NCBI GenBank assembly: GCA_001604585.1
Contig: LVBW01000005.1
Coordinates: 1-49,141, forward strand
Source: Puniceicoccales bacterium Verruco_02
GTDB taxonomy: Bacteria; Verrucomicrobiota; Verrucomicrobiia; Opitutales; Oceanipulchritudinaceae
Length of the DNA stretch: 49,141 nt
Direction: 5' to 3'
In this document: piece by piece, positions 36,573 to 44,720 of the stretch
How positions within the stretch are numbered: position 1 is the stretch's first letter
Layout of the letters: every line of letters begins with the position of its first letter
Translations under genes and position numbers: made by a program
Notes under the pieces: model-generated
What the model saw: the letters and a program-made list of their open reading frames with translations, nothing else
Databases searched by the model: none
Told to the model about the DNA's origin: nothing

Positions 36573-37090
36573 ACCATTCGGATGGTTTTGAGTCCTGTCG
36601 GCAGCTTCATTTCGACCGTGCCTTCCTTGATCTTGAAATGAAGCGTCCTGTTGTTAAGTCCGCCTAGCTCCTCTGAGATGACGGACAGTCGTTCTCTTTG
36701 GATGAATGCTCTTACGGCTACGATGTTGCGTTCCCCGATCTTGAAAAAGTCGCTGCCCGAGAGGACGTTCGCTCCTCCGGCTAGAAACAGGCGCAGTCGC
36801 CGCCTGTCTGCCTTCAGACCGTACAGGGCCTTTAGGAAGGCGCGCATCCCGGTGTCTGCGAACATGGAGGGCTGGCGCGCTGCCTTTTCGGGCGTCAGTG
36901 TCGAGTCTGGCAGCATTATGTGCAACATGCCTCCGACCTGTACGGCGCTGTCTATTGCCACCACTCCGACGCAGGAGCCGAGGGCGTAGGTGCTGATGGT
37001 GACATTGGCGTTGTTGGACACTGCCATGTCGCCCACGCCGACTACGACGCGTTCGGCAAATATACTCCCGATGCTTGGTGCTCCGCCCAT
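36569..37090 (-). CDS. cheD: chemoreceptor glutamine deamidase CheD
   Basis: 173 residues. Catalytic Cys40 in TYALGSCVGVV and His57 in GGMLHIMLPDS, plus GGANVLSGSDFFKIGERNI, are clear family hallmarks. Deamidates specific Gln residues to Glu in methyl-accepting chemotaxis proteins and, in some bacteria, interacts with CheC. The chemoreceptor at 46733-48304 is a candidate client. First gene of the cheD-HDOD pair; the J-domain gene follows in the same direction. Confidence 0.94.
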   Translation of the reverse strand: MGGAPSIGSIFAERVVVGVGDMAVSNNANVTISTYALGSCVGVVAIDSAVQVGGMLHIMLPDSTLTPEKAARQPSMFADTGMRAFLKALYGLKADRRRLRLFLAGGANVLSGSDFFKIGERNIVAVRAFIQRERLSVISEELGGLNNRTLHFKIKEGTVEMKLPTGLKTIRMV

Positions 37091-37266
37091 AATCTAAAAG
37101 TCCTTATGGGTTGTTCGCATGGCGCTGGAATAAGTCATCCGTCTTGAATTCAAAGGACTTATCGGCGACTGGCAAGCCATGTTAATCAATGAAGGCTTTT
37201 CTTGTCGTAATTTCCTTCCAAGGAGCATTATCACGGGCGCATGAGGGACGATATCTTGCCTTCGTT

Positions 37267-38106
37267 TTACGGCTCGGGGATTTCGGGCAGGGTGGAGTCC
37301 TTCTTGGGCGCAAAGAGACTCTTGGGTAGGTTCAGCTTAACCCATGCATTTTCGACGCGAAAGCGGGTTCGGTCGCGGCTTAGGCTGTCCACAAAGTCTA
37401 TCTCCTTGATTATCCACTGGCCGTCCACTTTTTGAAAGCCGTTGATGCGGAATTCCTTGATGAGCTTGCCGTTGGCGTCCAGCTCTTCGGCCAAGAGCAT
37501 TACAAGGAAGTCGGCGTCTATGGCCACCCGGACGGCGGCCACCTTGTCGCTCTCAAAGTCAGCCTTGGGATACAGTATGAAGTAATGCGCCGGGCGGCCC
37601 AGCAGCTTGCGCGTTCCTTCATATACGTAGTCGTCCCAGAATAGGAAGGGCATCTGAAGCTCGAAGGCCCCGATTGTGAGGCCGGGCAGGATGGGGGAGA
37701 AACGGTCCTTTGGCTCTATCGCTTCGGCCTTGCCGCCGTCTTTGGAAAGGAATACCTGCCCGTCCCTGCCGCCGCGGTAGAGCAGTTGCAGGGTGCCCTC
37801 CGGGGTGCTGATGTCGCTGCGTGTGACGGCTCTTCCTTCGTCGTCCCAGCTTCCGGCCATGCGGCCTTCCATGGTGAAGCTGCTGCCCTTGCGGGGGCGG
37901 GCCTGAAGGGTGAAGTCAAAACAGTAGTCACCCTCTGTACGGGCGCTGCGGAAGGCTTCAAGTATCTCCGTGCCAAGGGATGGGTCTATCTGTTCTGGTT
38001 GGACATAGCGAGGGTCCGGTCTGCCTCGGGGGACGGCCAAGCTGTCGCCAGTGCTAAGGGCAATGCAACATGCTGTCAGGGCGCAGATTCGGAGTCCTGA
38101 TTTCAT
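37267..38106 (-). CDS. exported LolA-like outer-membrane lipoprotein-sorting protein
   Basis: 279 residues with a signal peptide (MKSGLRICALTACCIALSTGDSLA). Patterns fitting the LolA-like uncharacterised family (PF17131 type): FDFTLQARPRKGSSFTMEGRMAGSW, then LQLPFLFWDDYVYEG-like FELQMPFLFWDDYVYEG, GRPAHYFILYP and EFRINGFQKVDGQWIIKEIDFVD. These unclosed beta-barrels carry lipids or lipoproteins across the periplasm; the specific cargo is unknown. Followed downstream by 160 bases without a gene, before cheD. Confidence 0.75.
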   Translation of the reverse strand: MKSGLRICALTACCIALSTGDSLAVPRGRPDPRYVQPEQIDPSLGTEILEAFRSARTEGDYCFDFTLQARPRKGSSFTMEGRMAGSWDDEGRAVTRSDISTPEGTLQLLYRGGRDGQVFLSKDGGKAEAIEPKDRFSPILPGLTIGAFELQMPFLFWDDYVYEGTRKLLGRPAHYFILYPKADFESDKVAAVRVAIDADFLVMLLAEELDANGKLIKEFRINGFQKVDGQWIIKEIDFVDSLSRDRTRFRVENAWVKLNLPKSLFAPKKDSTLPEIPEP

Positions 38107-38159
38107 TTTGGTCTATGTCCGCGCGAGGGGGTGCATGGTTCCCGCGCCTTGCCCTTTAC

Positions 38160-38555
38160 CTACTGGGCGGGTGTTTCGGCAGGGGCAGGGGCCTCTTCGC
38201 TGGCTGCGGGCAGGGCGGCTTCTTCCTGTGTGGAAACAGCGGCTGCCTCTTCGTCAAAGAGGGACTGTGTCCTCTCTGGGCGGGCGCTGTGCTGGGCGAT
38301 GATGGCCAGGTAGAGCACGAAGGCCAGGCCAGCGAACAAAACAAAGCTGATGCGCGTTAGCTTGGTCATCACGTTGCCAGCGTCAGTGCCGAAGGCCGAC
38401 TCGGTGATGCCCGAGCCGAACGCCGTTCCCAAGCCGCCGTCGTTGTTGGCGCGCTGCATGAGGACCAGCAGTACGAGGAACAGGCTGACAAGAATGAGCA
38501 GGAATATGCCCGCGGTAATAAAGATTTGTGCCATCGCTGAAAGTAAAATGGACAA
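38160..38555 (-). CDS. secG: preprotein translocase subunit SecG
   Basis: 131 residues with two membrane helices (about 9-33 and 69-88), the conserved inter-helix loop LMQRANNDGGLGTAFGSGITESAFG, and TKLTRISFVLFAGLAFVLYLAI. The 40-residue C-terminal tail is Ala/Glu/Pro-rich and acidic, longer than in E. coli SecG. An ATG 21 bases in (MAQIFIT) may be the true start. Sits between tRNA-Glu and the LolA-like gene, the usual tRNA-adjacent location in many genomes. Confidence 0.92.
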   Translation of the reverse strand: MSILLSAMAQIFITAGIFLLILVSLFLVLLVLMQRANNDGGLGTAFGSGITESAFGTDAGNVMTKLTRISFVLFAGLAFVLYLAIIAQHSARPERTQSLFDEEAAAVSTQEEAALPAASEEAPAPAETPAQ

Positions 38556-38654
38556 GCTATGGGCATGACGGGGTGCATATCAAGTCAATTTCATCCCGCT
38601 CGAAATGCTGGAGGCATGTTGCTGCTTTCTTGGTGCATAGGATCACGGGTACAC

Positions 38655-38693
38655 AAAAAAGCTCCTCCGTTGCAACTATCTGCCGGAGGAGCT
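38655..38693 (-). terminator. terminator of tRNA-Glu
   Basis: A 10-bp perfect stem, AGCTCCTCCG (38660-38669) with CGGAGGAGCT (38684-38693), followed on the minus strand by TTTTTT. It lies immediately after the CCA end of the tRNA. Confidence 0.85.
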
Positions 38694-38696
38694 ATT

Positions 38697-38772
38697 TGGC
38701 AGCCCCATGGGGATTCGAACCCCAGTCTTCGCGATGAGAACGCGACGTCCTGGTCCCCTAGACGATGGGGCC
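38697..38772 (-). tRNA. tRNA-Glu (anticodon CTC)
   Basis: 76 nt with encoded CCA and G73. Acceptor GGCCCCA/TGGGGCT (first pair G-T), D-arm TCGTCTAGGGGACCAGGAC, anticodon stem TCGCG/CGCGA with loop TTCTCAT giving CTC, and T-arm CTGGGGTTCGAATCCCCA. Reads GAG. Followed by a strong terminator. Confidence 0.95.
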
Positions 38773-38786
38773 ACTTGAAGGAGCCG

Positions 38787-38814
38787 AATCTATGAATCCT
38801 CGGAAGGAAATCAA
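38787..38814 (-). promoter_or_regulatory. promoter of tRNA-Glu
   Basis: On the minus strand TTGATT (38814-38809), a 16-base spacer and TAGATT (38792-38787), placing transcription start a few bases before the tRNA 5' end at 38772. Confidence 0.5.
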
Positions 38815-38929
38815 GAAGAGAAACTGGAAATTCTGTTTTCAGCCATCTTGTGGCCGGGGCTGGGAAAAATGTTCCGTCTGCGGACCATCCGTTTTGGCAA
38901 TTCATTGTTCATCAACATCTAATCCTTTG

Positions 38930-38945
38930 TGGCATGTGCTGTGCT
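38930..38945 (+). promoter_or_regulatory. candidate sigma-54 (-24/-12) promoter of the flagellar operon
   Basis: TGGCATGTGCTGTGCT matches the -24/-12 consensus TGGCACGNNNNTTGCW at all but two specified positions, with the required 10 bases between GG and GC. It lies directly upstream of flgF. A start site about 12 bases beyond would fall at 38955 or so, only about 5 bases before the flgF ATG at 38960. Confidence 0.5.
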
Positions 38946-38959
38946 TCTAATTGCGCCAG

Positions 38960-39700
38960 ATGCTTACAGGAATATACCAGGGATCTGCGGCACTGACCGG
39001 ACTAGAGCGTTGGCAGGACGCCACCAGCCAGAATATCGCCAATAGCAGCGTCAGCGGCTACAAGGCGATAGGCGTGGGACTGAGCTCAGAAAGGTGTGAC
39101 AAGTTCAAGTCTGGCAGCGACTTCGAGACCATGCTCCGCAACGAGACGAGCAAGGCGCAGACCCGTGTGTACTTCGAGCAGGGCCAGCTTGTCCCCAGTG
39201 GCAACCCAATGGACTGCGCCATCGACGGCGACGGTTTCTTCCAAGTAAGGGGCGAGGATGGCGGAACAATTTACTCTCGTAACGGCCAGTTCCGCACCAA
39301 CAGCGACGACCAGCTAGTGGATGTCGCGGGCAGGGTGGTTCTGGGTTCTTCTGGTGCAATTACCGTCAATCCTTCGGCCGGCCCGGTACGTATCGAGGCA
39401 GACGGGCAGGTGTATCAGGGGGACACTCAGGTGGCCAAGCTAGCCATCGCAAGCATCAAGGACATGAGCAGCCTAGTCCCGGCAGGCGGCGGCTACGTGG
39501 GCAAGGAGGGCGCGGAGTTGGAAGTGGATGAGCTGGACGAGGTGCGCGTCGTTCAGGGCTTTTACGAGGCCAGCAACGTCTCCCCCATGCGCGAGATGAT
39601 CAACATGATCGCCATTTCCCGCGCCTACGAGGCCAATCAGCGCGTAATCAGCACTCAGGATTCCATCCTTGGGCGCATCACCAGTACTTTCAGCGTCTAA
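38960..39700 (+). CDS. flgF: flagellar basal-body proximal/distal rod protein FlgF
   Basis: About 246 residues from the ATG at 38960 (MLTGIYQGSAALTGLERWQDATSQNIAN); a TTG three codons upstream is possible. Shows the flagellar rod N-terminal motif (SQNIANSSVSGYK), a central D1/hinge segment (GGTIYSRNGQFRTNSDDQLVDVAGRVVLG) and the C-terminal EASNVSPMREMINMIAISRAYEANQRVISTQDSI. First gene of the rod/ring operon. Secreted through the flagellar export apparatus. Confidence 0.92.
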   Translation: MLTGIYQGSAALTGLERWQDATSQNIANSSVSGYKAIGVGLSSERCDKFKSGSDFETMLRNETSKAQTRVYFEQGQLVPSGNPMDCAIDGDGFFQVRGEDGGTIYSRNGQFRTNSDDQLVDVAGRVVLGSSGAITVNPSAGPVRIEADGQVYQGDTQVAKLAIASIKDMSSLVPAGGGYVGKEGAELEVDELDEVRVVQGFYEASNVSPMREMINMIAISRAYEANQRVISTQDSILGRITSTFSV

Positions 39701-39724
39701 CACTCAACTAGAGAACAAACAGTC

Positions 39725-40513
39725 ATGATTCTCTCACTTTACTCTTCGGCGACGGGCATGGAAGCCCAGCAGCTCAATCTGGACACCATTTCCAACAACA
39801 TCGCCAATGTGAACACCAGCGGCTTCAAGCGCAGCAAGGTGGAGTTTCAGGATCTGCTCTATCAGGACAAGCGTCAGGCTGGCGGGCAGACGGGGGCCGG
39901 GGGCACAGTGCCCACGGGAGTTTCGCTTGGCAACGGCACGCGTGTTGTGTCCACAAGCAAGCTCTTCACTCAGGGCCAGCTTACCGAGACGGGCGAGGAA
40001 ATGGACATAGCCATCAACGGCGTGGGCTTCCTACAGGTAAACAACGACGATGGCACGCTCCTTTACACGCGCGACGGCTCGCTAAAGCGCAGCCCCACGG
40101 GCGAAATAGTCACTAACGACGGCAAGGTCGTGACCGGACTAGGCACCGTGCCCACGGACGCTGTGAATGTGTACGTGGCGGCCAATGGTCAGATTTCCTA
40201 CACCTTGAGCGATGGCACCTCGCAGCAGGGCGGGCAGATACAGCTTGCACGCTTCCCCAACGCGGGTGGCCTGCGCGCCATTGGCGGAAATCTTTTCCAG
40301 CAGACTGAGGCGAGCGGACAGGCCGAAATTGGTAGTCCAGACCAGTCCGGCTTCGGCTCGATAGAGCAGGGATACCTAGAAATGTCGAACGTCAACGTGG
40401 TGCAGGAAATGGTCAATATGATCGTCGCCCAGCGTGCATACGAGATCAACTCCAAGGCCATTCAGACATCCGATTCTATGCTTGGAATCATCAACCAGCT
40501 AAAGCGCTCATGA
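39725..40513 (+). CDS. flgG: flagellar distal rod protein FlgG
   Basis: 262 residues, normal for FlgG. N-terminal LYSSATGMEAQQLNLDTISNNIANVNTSGFKRSKVEFQDLLYQ, the FlgG-specific hinge segment, and C-terminal GYLEMSNVNVVQEMVNMIVAQRAYEINSKAIQTSDSMLGIINQLKR. Forms the distal rod that passes the peptidoglycan and L/P rings. Its stop overlaps the flgA start by four bases (ATGA), so flgG and flgA are translationally coupled. Confidence 0.97.
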   Translation: MILSLYSSATGMEAQQLNLDTISNNIANVNTSGFKRSKVEFQDLLYQDKRQAGGQTGAGGTVPTGVSLGNGTRVVSTSKLFTQGQLTETGEEMDIAINGVGFLQVNNDDGTLLYTRDGSLKRSPTGEIVTNDGKVVTGLGTVPTDAVNVYVAANGQISYTLSDGTSQQGGQIQLARFPNAGGLRAIGGNLFQQTEASGQAEIGSPDQSGFGSIEQGYLEMSNVNVVQEMVNMIVAQRAYEINSKAIQTSDSMLGIINQLKRS

Positions 40514-41340
40514 AAAAGCTCACATGCATCGCTCTTGCGTCCCTATGCCCACTTGTGCTCGCAGCTTCGAGGCCGGATCTGGCTTCGCTGCTCGTGCCCA
40601 TCGCGGAGCTTGCACCGGCAAGGCCCGAGGCGCAGCCAGTCGCCCAGCCCGTGCAGCAGGTTCGGCCTACCGCAGCCCCAGAAGCGCCGCAGGCGCAGCC
40701 CCGCTTTACAGTATATCTGGAAGATGTTCTCTTGCGCCTTCGCACAGAACTGGAGGCACGCTTCGCCCCCGAGGGGGGCTTGGAACTGCGCAGCCCGCAG
40801 AGCTGGCGCGATATTCCGCTTTCCAGCCCGGACTGGAGCCTAGAGCTTGTCCGGGTGGCCGGTCAGCAGCTTGCATCGCGCACTGTCGTTACTTTCAGGA
40901 TACTTAGCGAGGGGCGCAGTATTGGCGAATACCAGCTCGCACTGGACTGTGTGCTCAAGCGCGATGTGTTCGTAACCAAGAAGTATCTTGGCAAGGGCAA
41001 CTCTCCCGGTGAGGGGGATCTGGAGCTTCAGAGCCGCGACATTCTAGACATGAGCGTGAAGCCTGTGCCTGCCGGTACGGACATTTCCGGCATGGAACTG
41101 CGCAACGCCGTTGGCGCGGGGCAGGTTCTATACTGGCGCGATATTCAGGCCCGGCCCATTCTGCGGCGCGGGCAGGTTGTCGAGGCCACGGCCAGCGAGG
41201 GCGGGCTTAGAATCACTGTAAAGGCATTGGTGCTGGAGGACGGGCGCGAGGGTGACTTCATCAGCGTGCGCAATCTGGCCAGCAAGAAAGACATTCAGGC
41301 AAGGATACTCGATGAACGCACTGTACAGGTATATTTCTAG
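40510..41340 (+). CDS. flgA: flagellar P-ring assembly chaperone FlgA
   Basis: 276 residues with a signal peptide (MKKLTCIALASLCPLVLA). A 30-residue Ala/Pro/Gln-rich linker (about 40-65) leads to the conserved C-terminal SAF/ChapFlgA region (LRNAVGAGQVLYWRDIQARPILRRGQVV ... GREGDFISVRNLASKKDIQARILDERTVQVYF). Acts in the periplasm as chaperone for FlgI polymerisation into the P ring. Overlaps flgH. Confidence 0.93.
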   Translation: MKKLTCIALASLCPLVLAASRPDLASLLVPIAELAPARPEAQPVAQPVQQVRPTAAPEAPQAQPRFTVYLEDVLLRLRTELEARFAPEGGLELRSPQSWRDIPLSSPDWSLELVRVAGQQLASRTVVTFRILSEGRSIGEYQLALDCVLKRDVFVTKKYLGKGNSPGEGDLELQSRDILDMSVKPVPAGTDISGMELRNAVGAGQVLYWRDIQARPILRRGQVVEATASEGGLRITVKALVLEDGREGDFISVRNLASKKDIQARILDERTVQVYF

Positions 41341-41935
41341 CACATCTTTGGCACTTGTTCTGGCCCTGCCTTGCATGGCGGCCAACGAGGGCAGCCTCTG
41401 GCTTAGTTCGCGCAACAGCGAGCAGGGCATGTGTGCCGACAAGACGGCGCGCCGCATGGGAGACATCGTGACGATCGTCGTCAGCGAAAGCTCGCAGCTG
41501 GCTTCCTCTGTCAAGCTGTCCACGTCCAAGGAGTCCAACATTTCCAACAACTTCACGCGGCTTTTCTTCGACAATGTGCTTCGCTCACATGGCGAGGCCC
41601 CGTCCACCAACATCAAGATTGGTTCCAACACGCACGAGGGCAGCGGCTCTTTGGACAACTCGCACAGCATCAGCGCGCAGATTAGCGTTCATGTGGTGGA
41701 TGTGCTGCCCAATGGCAATCTGGTGCTGGAGGGCGTGCGAGTGCTTACCTACTCGGGCGAGACTTACTACATGCTCACACAGGGCATATGCCGCAGCGAG
41801 GATGTGGCCGTGGACAATACAATTAGCTCTGCACAGATAGCTGATGCCCGCATCGAGATCGTGGCCAAGGGAAGCCTCACGGAGGCCGAGCGGCAGGGCT
41901 GGATGACAAGAGCTTTCAACAAATACTCTCCGTAA
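41312..41935 (+). CDS. flgH: flagellar L-ring protein FlgH
   Basis: 207 residues from the ATG at 41312, which lies inside the flgA end. Family marks: GSLWLSSRNSEQGMCADKTARRMGDIVTIVVSESS and NGNLVLEGVRVLTYSGETYYMLTQGICRSEDV. The signal peptide ends SLALVLALPCMAANE; a Cys follows Leu-Pro, which does not fit a lipobox (no G/A/S at -1), so this FlgH may be a soluble rather than lipid-anchored subunit. Forms the outer-membrane ring. Confidence 0.92.
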   Translation: MNALYRYISSTSLALVLALPCMAANEGSLWLSSRNSEQGMCADKTARRMGDIVTIVVSESSQLASSVKLSTSKESNISNNFTRLFFDNVLRSHGEAPSTNIKIGSNTHEGSGSLDNSHSISAQISVHVVDVLPNGNLVLEGVRVLTYSGETYYMLTQGICRSEDVAVDNTISSAQIADARIEIVAKGSLTEAERQGWMTRAFNKYSP

Positions 41936-42013
41936 TAGTGCCAATCAGGCACCGCATCTGCTGTATCTATGTCCGGGGGAACAAACTTCCACTCTCTGTA
42001 AACGCTGAGGATA

Positions 42014-43132
42014 ATGCACATGAAGCGCATGGTGAAGAATCTCATATGGCCCGTTCTGGCAATGCTTTGCGTTGGCGGGACTTTGGAGGCTGCGCGCATC
42101 AAGGACATCACGACCGTGCAGGGCAGCAGGGACAATCAGCTAGTCGGCTACGGGCTTGTGGCAGGTCTTGCCGGTGACGGCGATTCGCGCCTCAACTACA
42201 CCATTCAGTCGATTGCCAACTCTCTTCGCCGCTTCGGCATCACTGTCCCGGCGGACAAGGTCAAGAGCGACAACATGGCGGCAGTAATTGTCACTTGCGA
42301 CATTGGCCCCTTCATGAGGCCAGGCTCGCGCATCGATGTGACGGTGTCTTCCATTGGCGATGCGGATAGTCTTCAGGGCGGCGTGCTTCTTCAGACGCCC
42401 CTCATGGGTGCAGATGGCAAGGTGTATGCCGTGGCGCAGGGGCCTGTGGCCGTGGGCGGCTTTCTTGGAGGTGCTGGCGGAGCCGGTGGGGCGACTGTGC
42501 AGAAGAACCATCCAACGGTGGGCATTATTTCGAGCGGTGCCATCGTGGAGCGCCGCATAGATACCACGATCGTTCGCGACGACGGCAGCTTGGACCTACT
42601 CCTGCACAATCCAGACTACAACACCGCAGTGCGCATTGCCGAGGCTATCAACAGGGTGTTTCCCGCCAGTTCGCTCGCTGGAGACCCGGTCTGCGTTAAC
42701 GTGCGCGTTCCGGCGGCGTTCCGCGGACAGGAGGCCAATTTCATGGCCCTGCTTGGCACATTCGAGGTCCAGCCGGACACTCTGGCCCGCATCATAATAA
42801 ACGAGCGAACAGGCACCATTGTCGCCACGCAGACGGTTCGCCTGTCGAGCGTGGCTGTTAGCAACGGATCGCTCGTAATCACAATTTCCAACTCGATGGG
42901 AGTAAGTCAGCCCGGACCTCTTGCACAGGGCGGCACGACCGCCGTTGTGCCATCCACCGATACGAACGTGGACGAGAGCAAGGGTAGCTTTGCCATCATA
43001 GAGGACTATCCGACCTTGGACCGCATGACGCAGGCCCTCAACGCCCTTGGCGTAAGCACCCGCGACATGATCAACATTCTTCAGACCATGAAGAGTGCGG
43101 GTGCCATTCAGGCGGAACTGATCATCAACTAG
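42014..43132 (+). CDS. flgI: flagellar P-ring protein FlgI
   Basis: 372 residues, standard length. Signal peptide MHMKRMVKNLIWPVLAMLCVGGTLEA, then RIKDITTVQGSRDNQLVGYGLVAGLAGDGDS, TVSSIGDADSLQGGVLLQTPL, FLGGAGGAGGATVQKNHPTVGIISSGAIVER and the C-terminal LNALGVSTRDMINILQTMKSAGAIQAELIIN: all FlgI hallmarks. Forms the periplasmic ring in the peptidoglycan layer with FlgA's help. Confidence 0.96.
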   Translation: MHMKRMVKNLIWPVLAMLCVGGTLEAARIKDITTVQGSRDNQLVGYGLVAGLAGDGDSRLNYTIQSIANSLRRFGITVPADKVKSDNMAAVIVTCDIGPFMRPGSRIDVTVSSIGDADSLQGGVLLQTPLMGADGKVYAVAQGPVAVGGFLGGAGGAGGATVQKNHPTVGIISSGAIVERRIDTTIVRDDGSLDLLLHNPDYNTAVRIAEAINRVFPASSLAGDPVCVNVRVPAAFRGQEANFMALLGTFEVQPDTLARIIINERTGTIVATQTVRLSSVAVSNGSLVITISNSMGVSQPGPLAQGGTTAVVPSTDTNVDESKGSFAIIEDYPTLDRMTQALNALGVSTRDMINILQTMKSAGAIQAELIIN

Positions 43133-43160
43133 GCACACTTACTTAATTGGGAGTATAACC

Positions 43161-43499
43161 ATGCAGCTTACAGGCGCCAGTGGAGACATGGGGCTGAACG
43201 CATCCGAAAAGATGCGGCGCATGAGCGGCATGTCCCAAGAAAAGCAGGTCGCAGAGGTTGCGGGGCAGTTTGAGGCAATTTTCATAAGGCAGTTTCTCAA
43301 CGAGTCGCTCAAGCCCATGATCGGCGGGGCGCTTGGTGGGAATATTCCTGGCTCGGACATTTACCGTTCCATGATGGTGGATACACTGGCGGACGGAGTG
43401 CAGAAGGGTGGGGGAATGGGCCTTCAGAGCGTAATTCAACTCCAGCTGATGGCTGGTGGCAGGGGGACGGCACGCAATGCTGGCAACAACGAGAACTAG
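43161..43499 (+). CDS. flgJ: flagellar rod-binding protein (FlgJ N-terminal domain only)
   Basis: 112 residues, the rod-binding domain (VAGQFEAIFIRQFLNESLKPM ... IYRSMMVDTLADGVQKGGGMGLQSVIQLQL). The C-terminal glucosaminidase/muramidase domain of enterobacterial FlgJ is absent, as in many bacteria, so rod-associated peptidoglycan cleavage must be done by another protein. Overlaps flgN by about 20 bases. Confidence 0.9.
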   Translation: MQLTGASGDMGLNASEKMRRMSGMSQEKQVAEVAGQFEAIFIRQFLNESLKPMIGGALGGNIPGSDIYRSMMVDTLADGVQKGGGMGLQSVIQLQLMAGGRGTARNAGNNEN

Positions 43500-43995
43500 T
43501 ATTGGAAAGTGGGACGAACTGGCCGATGCGCTGCGGGGCGAACTCGCAGAATACGGTGGCCTGCTTGCCCTGCTTGACGAGCAGAGGGACGCCATCGTGT
43601 GCCGTCGAGTGGAAGAGCTGCTGGACATTAACACGAGGGTGCAGGAGCAGGCGCACTTTGCCAACAGGCTGCGCTTGGAGCGCGAGGCCCTATGCGCCCG
43701 CATGGCCGGACAGGCGGATGTGTCCGCTGTGTCCGTGAAGGAGATTGTGGCTGGAACCCCATCGGGGTTGAGGCCGATGTTCGAGGCCCTTACCCGCGAG
43801 GCCATGGAGATAGTCGCCCGTGTGCGCGACAAAGCTGCGCGTAACTCTGCCTTGCTCGCAAGGGCGGGAGAGCTTAACGAGAAGATCATCAGCATTGTAA
43901 GCCCCGGCTCCACAACGCGCACCTACAACGCGCGCGGAAGCCTCTACATGCGCAACGCGCGCAGCAGGGGCAACGGGCTTGATATGTCCGCATAG
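43477..43995 (+). CDS. flgN: FlgN-family flagellar export chaperone
   Basis: 172 residues from the ATG at 43477, inside the end of the flgJ gene. Long amphipathic helices with heptad character (WDELADALRGELAEYGGLLALLDEQRDAIVCRRVEELLDINTRVQEQAHFANRLRLEREAL) and NARGSLYMRNARSRGNGLDMSA at the end are typical of FlgN, which escorts hook-associated proteins FlgK and FlgL to the export gate. The C-terminal Tyr/Asn/Arg-rich tail is a common FlgN feature. Last gene of the operon. Confidence 0.85.
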   Translation: MLATTRTSIGKWDELADALRGELAEYGGLLALLDEQRDAIVCRRVEELLDINTRVQEQAHFANRLRLEREALCARMAGQADVSAVSVKEIVAGTPSGLRPMFEALTREAMEIVARVRDKAARNSALLARAGELNEKIISIVSPGSTTRTYNARGSLYMRNARSRGNGLDMSA

Positions 43996-44146
43996 GTCCG
44001 GGCCTTGCAAGCAGGAGGCGCATTCTTGCCGCGCGCAAGAGACACGCGGTTCTGAGTCCTGTTCTCAGCTTTTACTTGCCTGAAGCTGCCGCATTTCGCA
44101 TCCTTGCATCCATACAGGCCGAACAGGCTTTCAGGGGATAGCAAAC

Positions 44147-44692
44147 ATGGCAGAGGTGATACTAGCTCGCGAGGTTCCGGCAATAGCAGTGCCCTACGGG
44201 GAAACGGTGCTCATTCCAGAGGGCACGCCTGTGTCCATCGAGCAGAGGCTGGGTGGACATTTTACTGTTACTTGGTCCGGCGGTATGGCGCAGATACGCC
44301 GCGAACATGCCGACGCTCTTGGCGAGGAGAGTGCAAAGACGCACTCTGGAAGTGCCGATGCCGCCGCTCATAGCGGCCCGCCCGACATTGATGCGTTGTG
44401 GCAGGCGCTGAAAGGGGTTTATGACCCTGAGATCCCGGTCAATATTGTGGACCTCGGCCTTGTTTACAGCGTTGAGGTCGTGGATATGGAGGGGGAGAAG
44501 TTCGGCATCAAGGCAGCGATGACACTCACCGCGCCAGGCTGCGGCATGGGGCCGATGATTGCGCAGGATGCGCGGATGAGGCTGGAGGAAGTGCCAGGGG
44601 TGTCAGATGCTATCGTGGACATTGTCTGGGATCCGCCGTGGAACCAGAACATGATTAGCGAAGAGGGCAAGATGGAGCTTGGCCTTATATAG
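44147..44692 (+). CDS. sufT: Fe-S cluster assembly protein SufT (MIP18/DUF59 family)
   Basis: 181 residues. After an N-terminal 75-residue segment with PYGETVLIPEGTPVSIEQRLGGHFTVTW, the DUF59 domain shows ALKGVYDPEIPVNIVDLGLVYSVEVV and TLTAPGCGMGPMIAQDAR with the conserved Cys, and VDIVWDPPWNQNMISEEGKMELGL. The N-terminal part and the DUF59 pairing fit SufT rather than PaaD. No sufBCDS genes are nearby, so it acts in trans in cluster maturation. Stands alone between the flagellar operon and lysR. Confidence 0.88.
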   Translation: MAEVILAREVPAIAVPYGETVLIPEGTPVSIEQRLGGHFTVTWSGGMAQIRREHADALGEESAKTHSGSADAAAHSGPPDIDALWQALKGVYDPEIPVNIVDLGLVYSVEVVDMEGEKFGIKAAMTLTAPGCGMGPMIAQDARMRLEEVPGVSDAIVDIVWDPPWNQNMISEEGKMELGLI

Positions 44693-44720
44693 AGAGGTGC
44701 ATCGGGCGTGCTTTTCCGTC

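Noticed and set aside
44024-44040. Hairpin TCTTGC-CGCGC-GCAAGA after flgN as flagellar operon terminator
   Set aside because: Six pairs but no T run afterwards; left unannotated.
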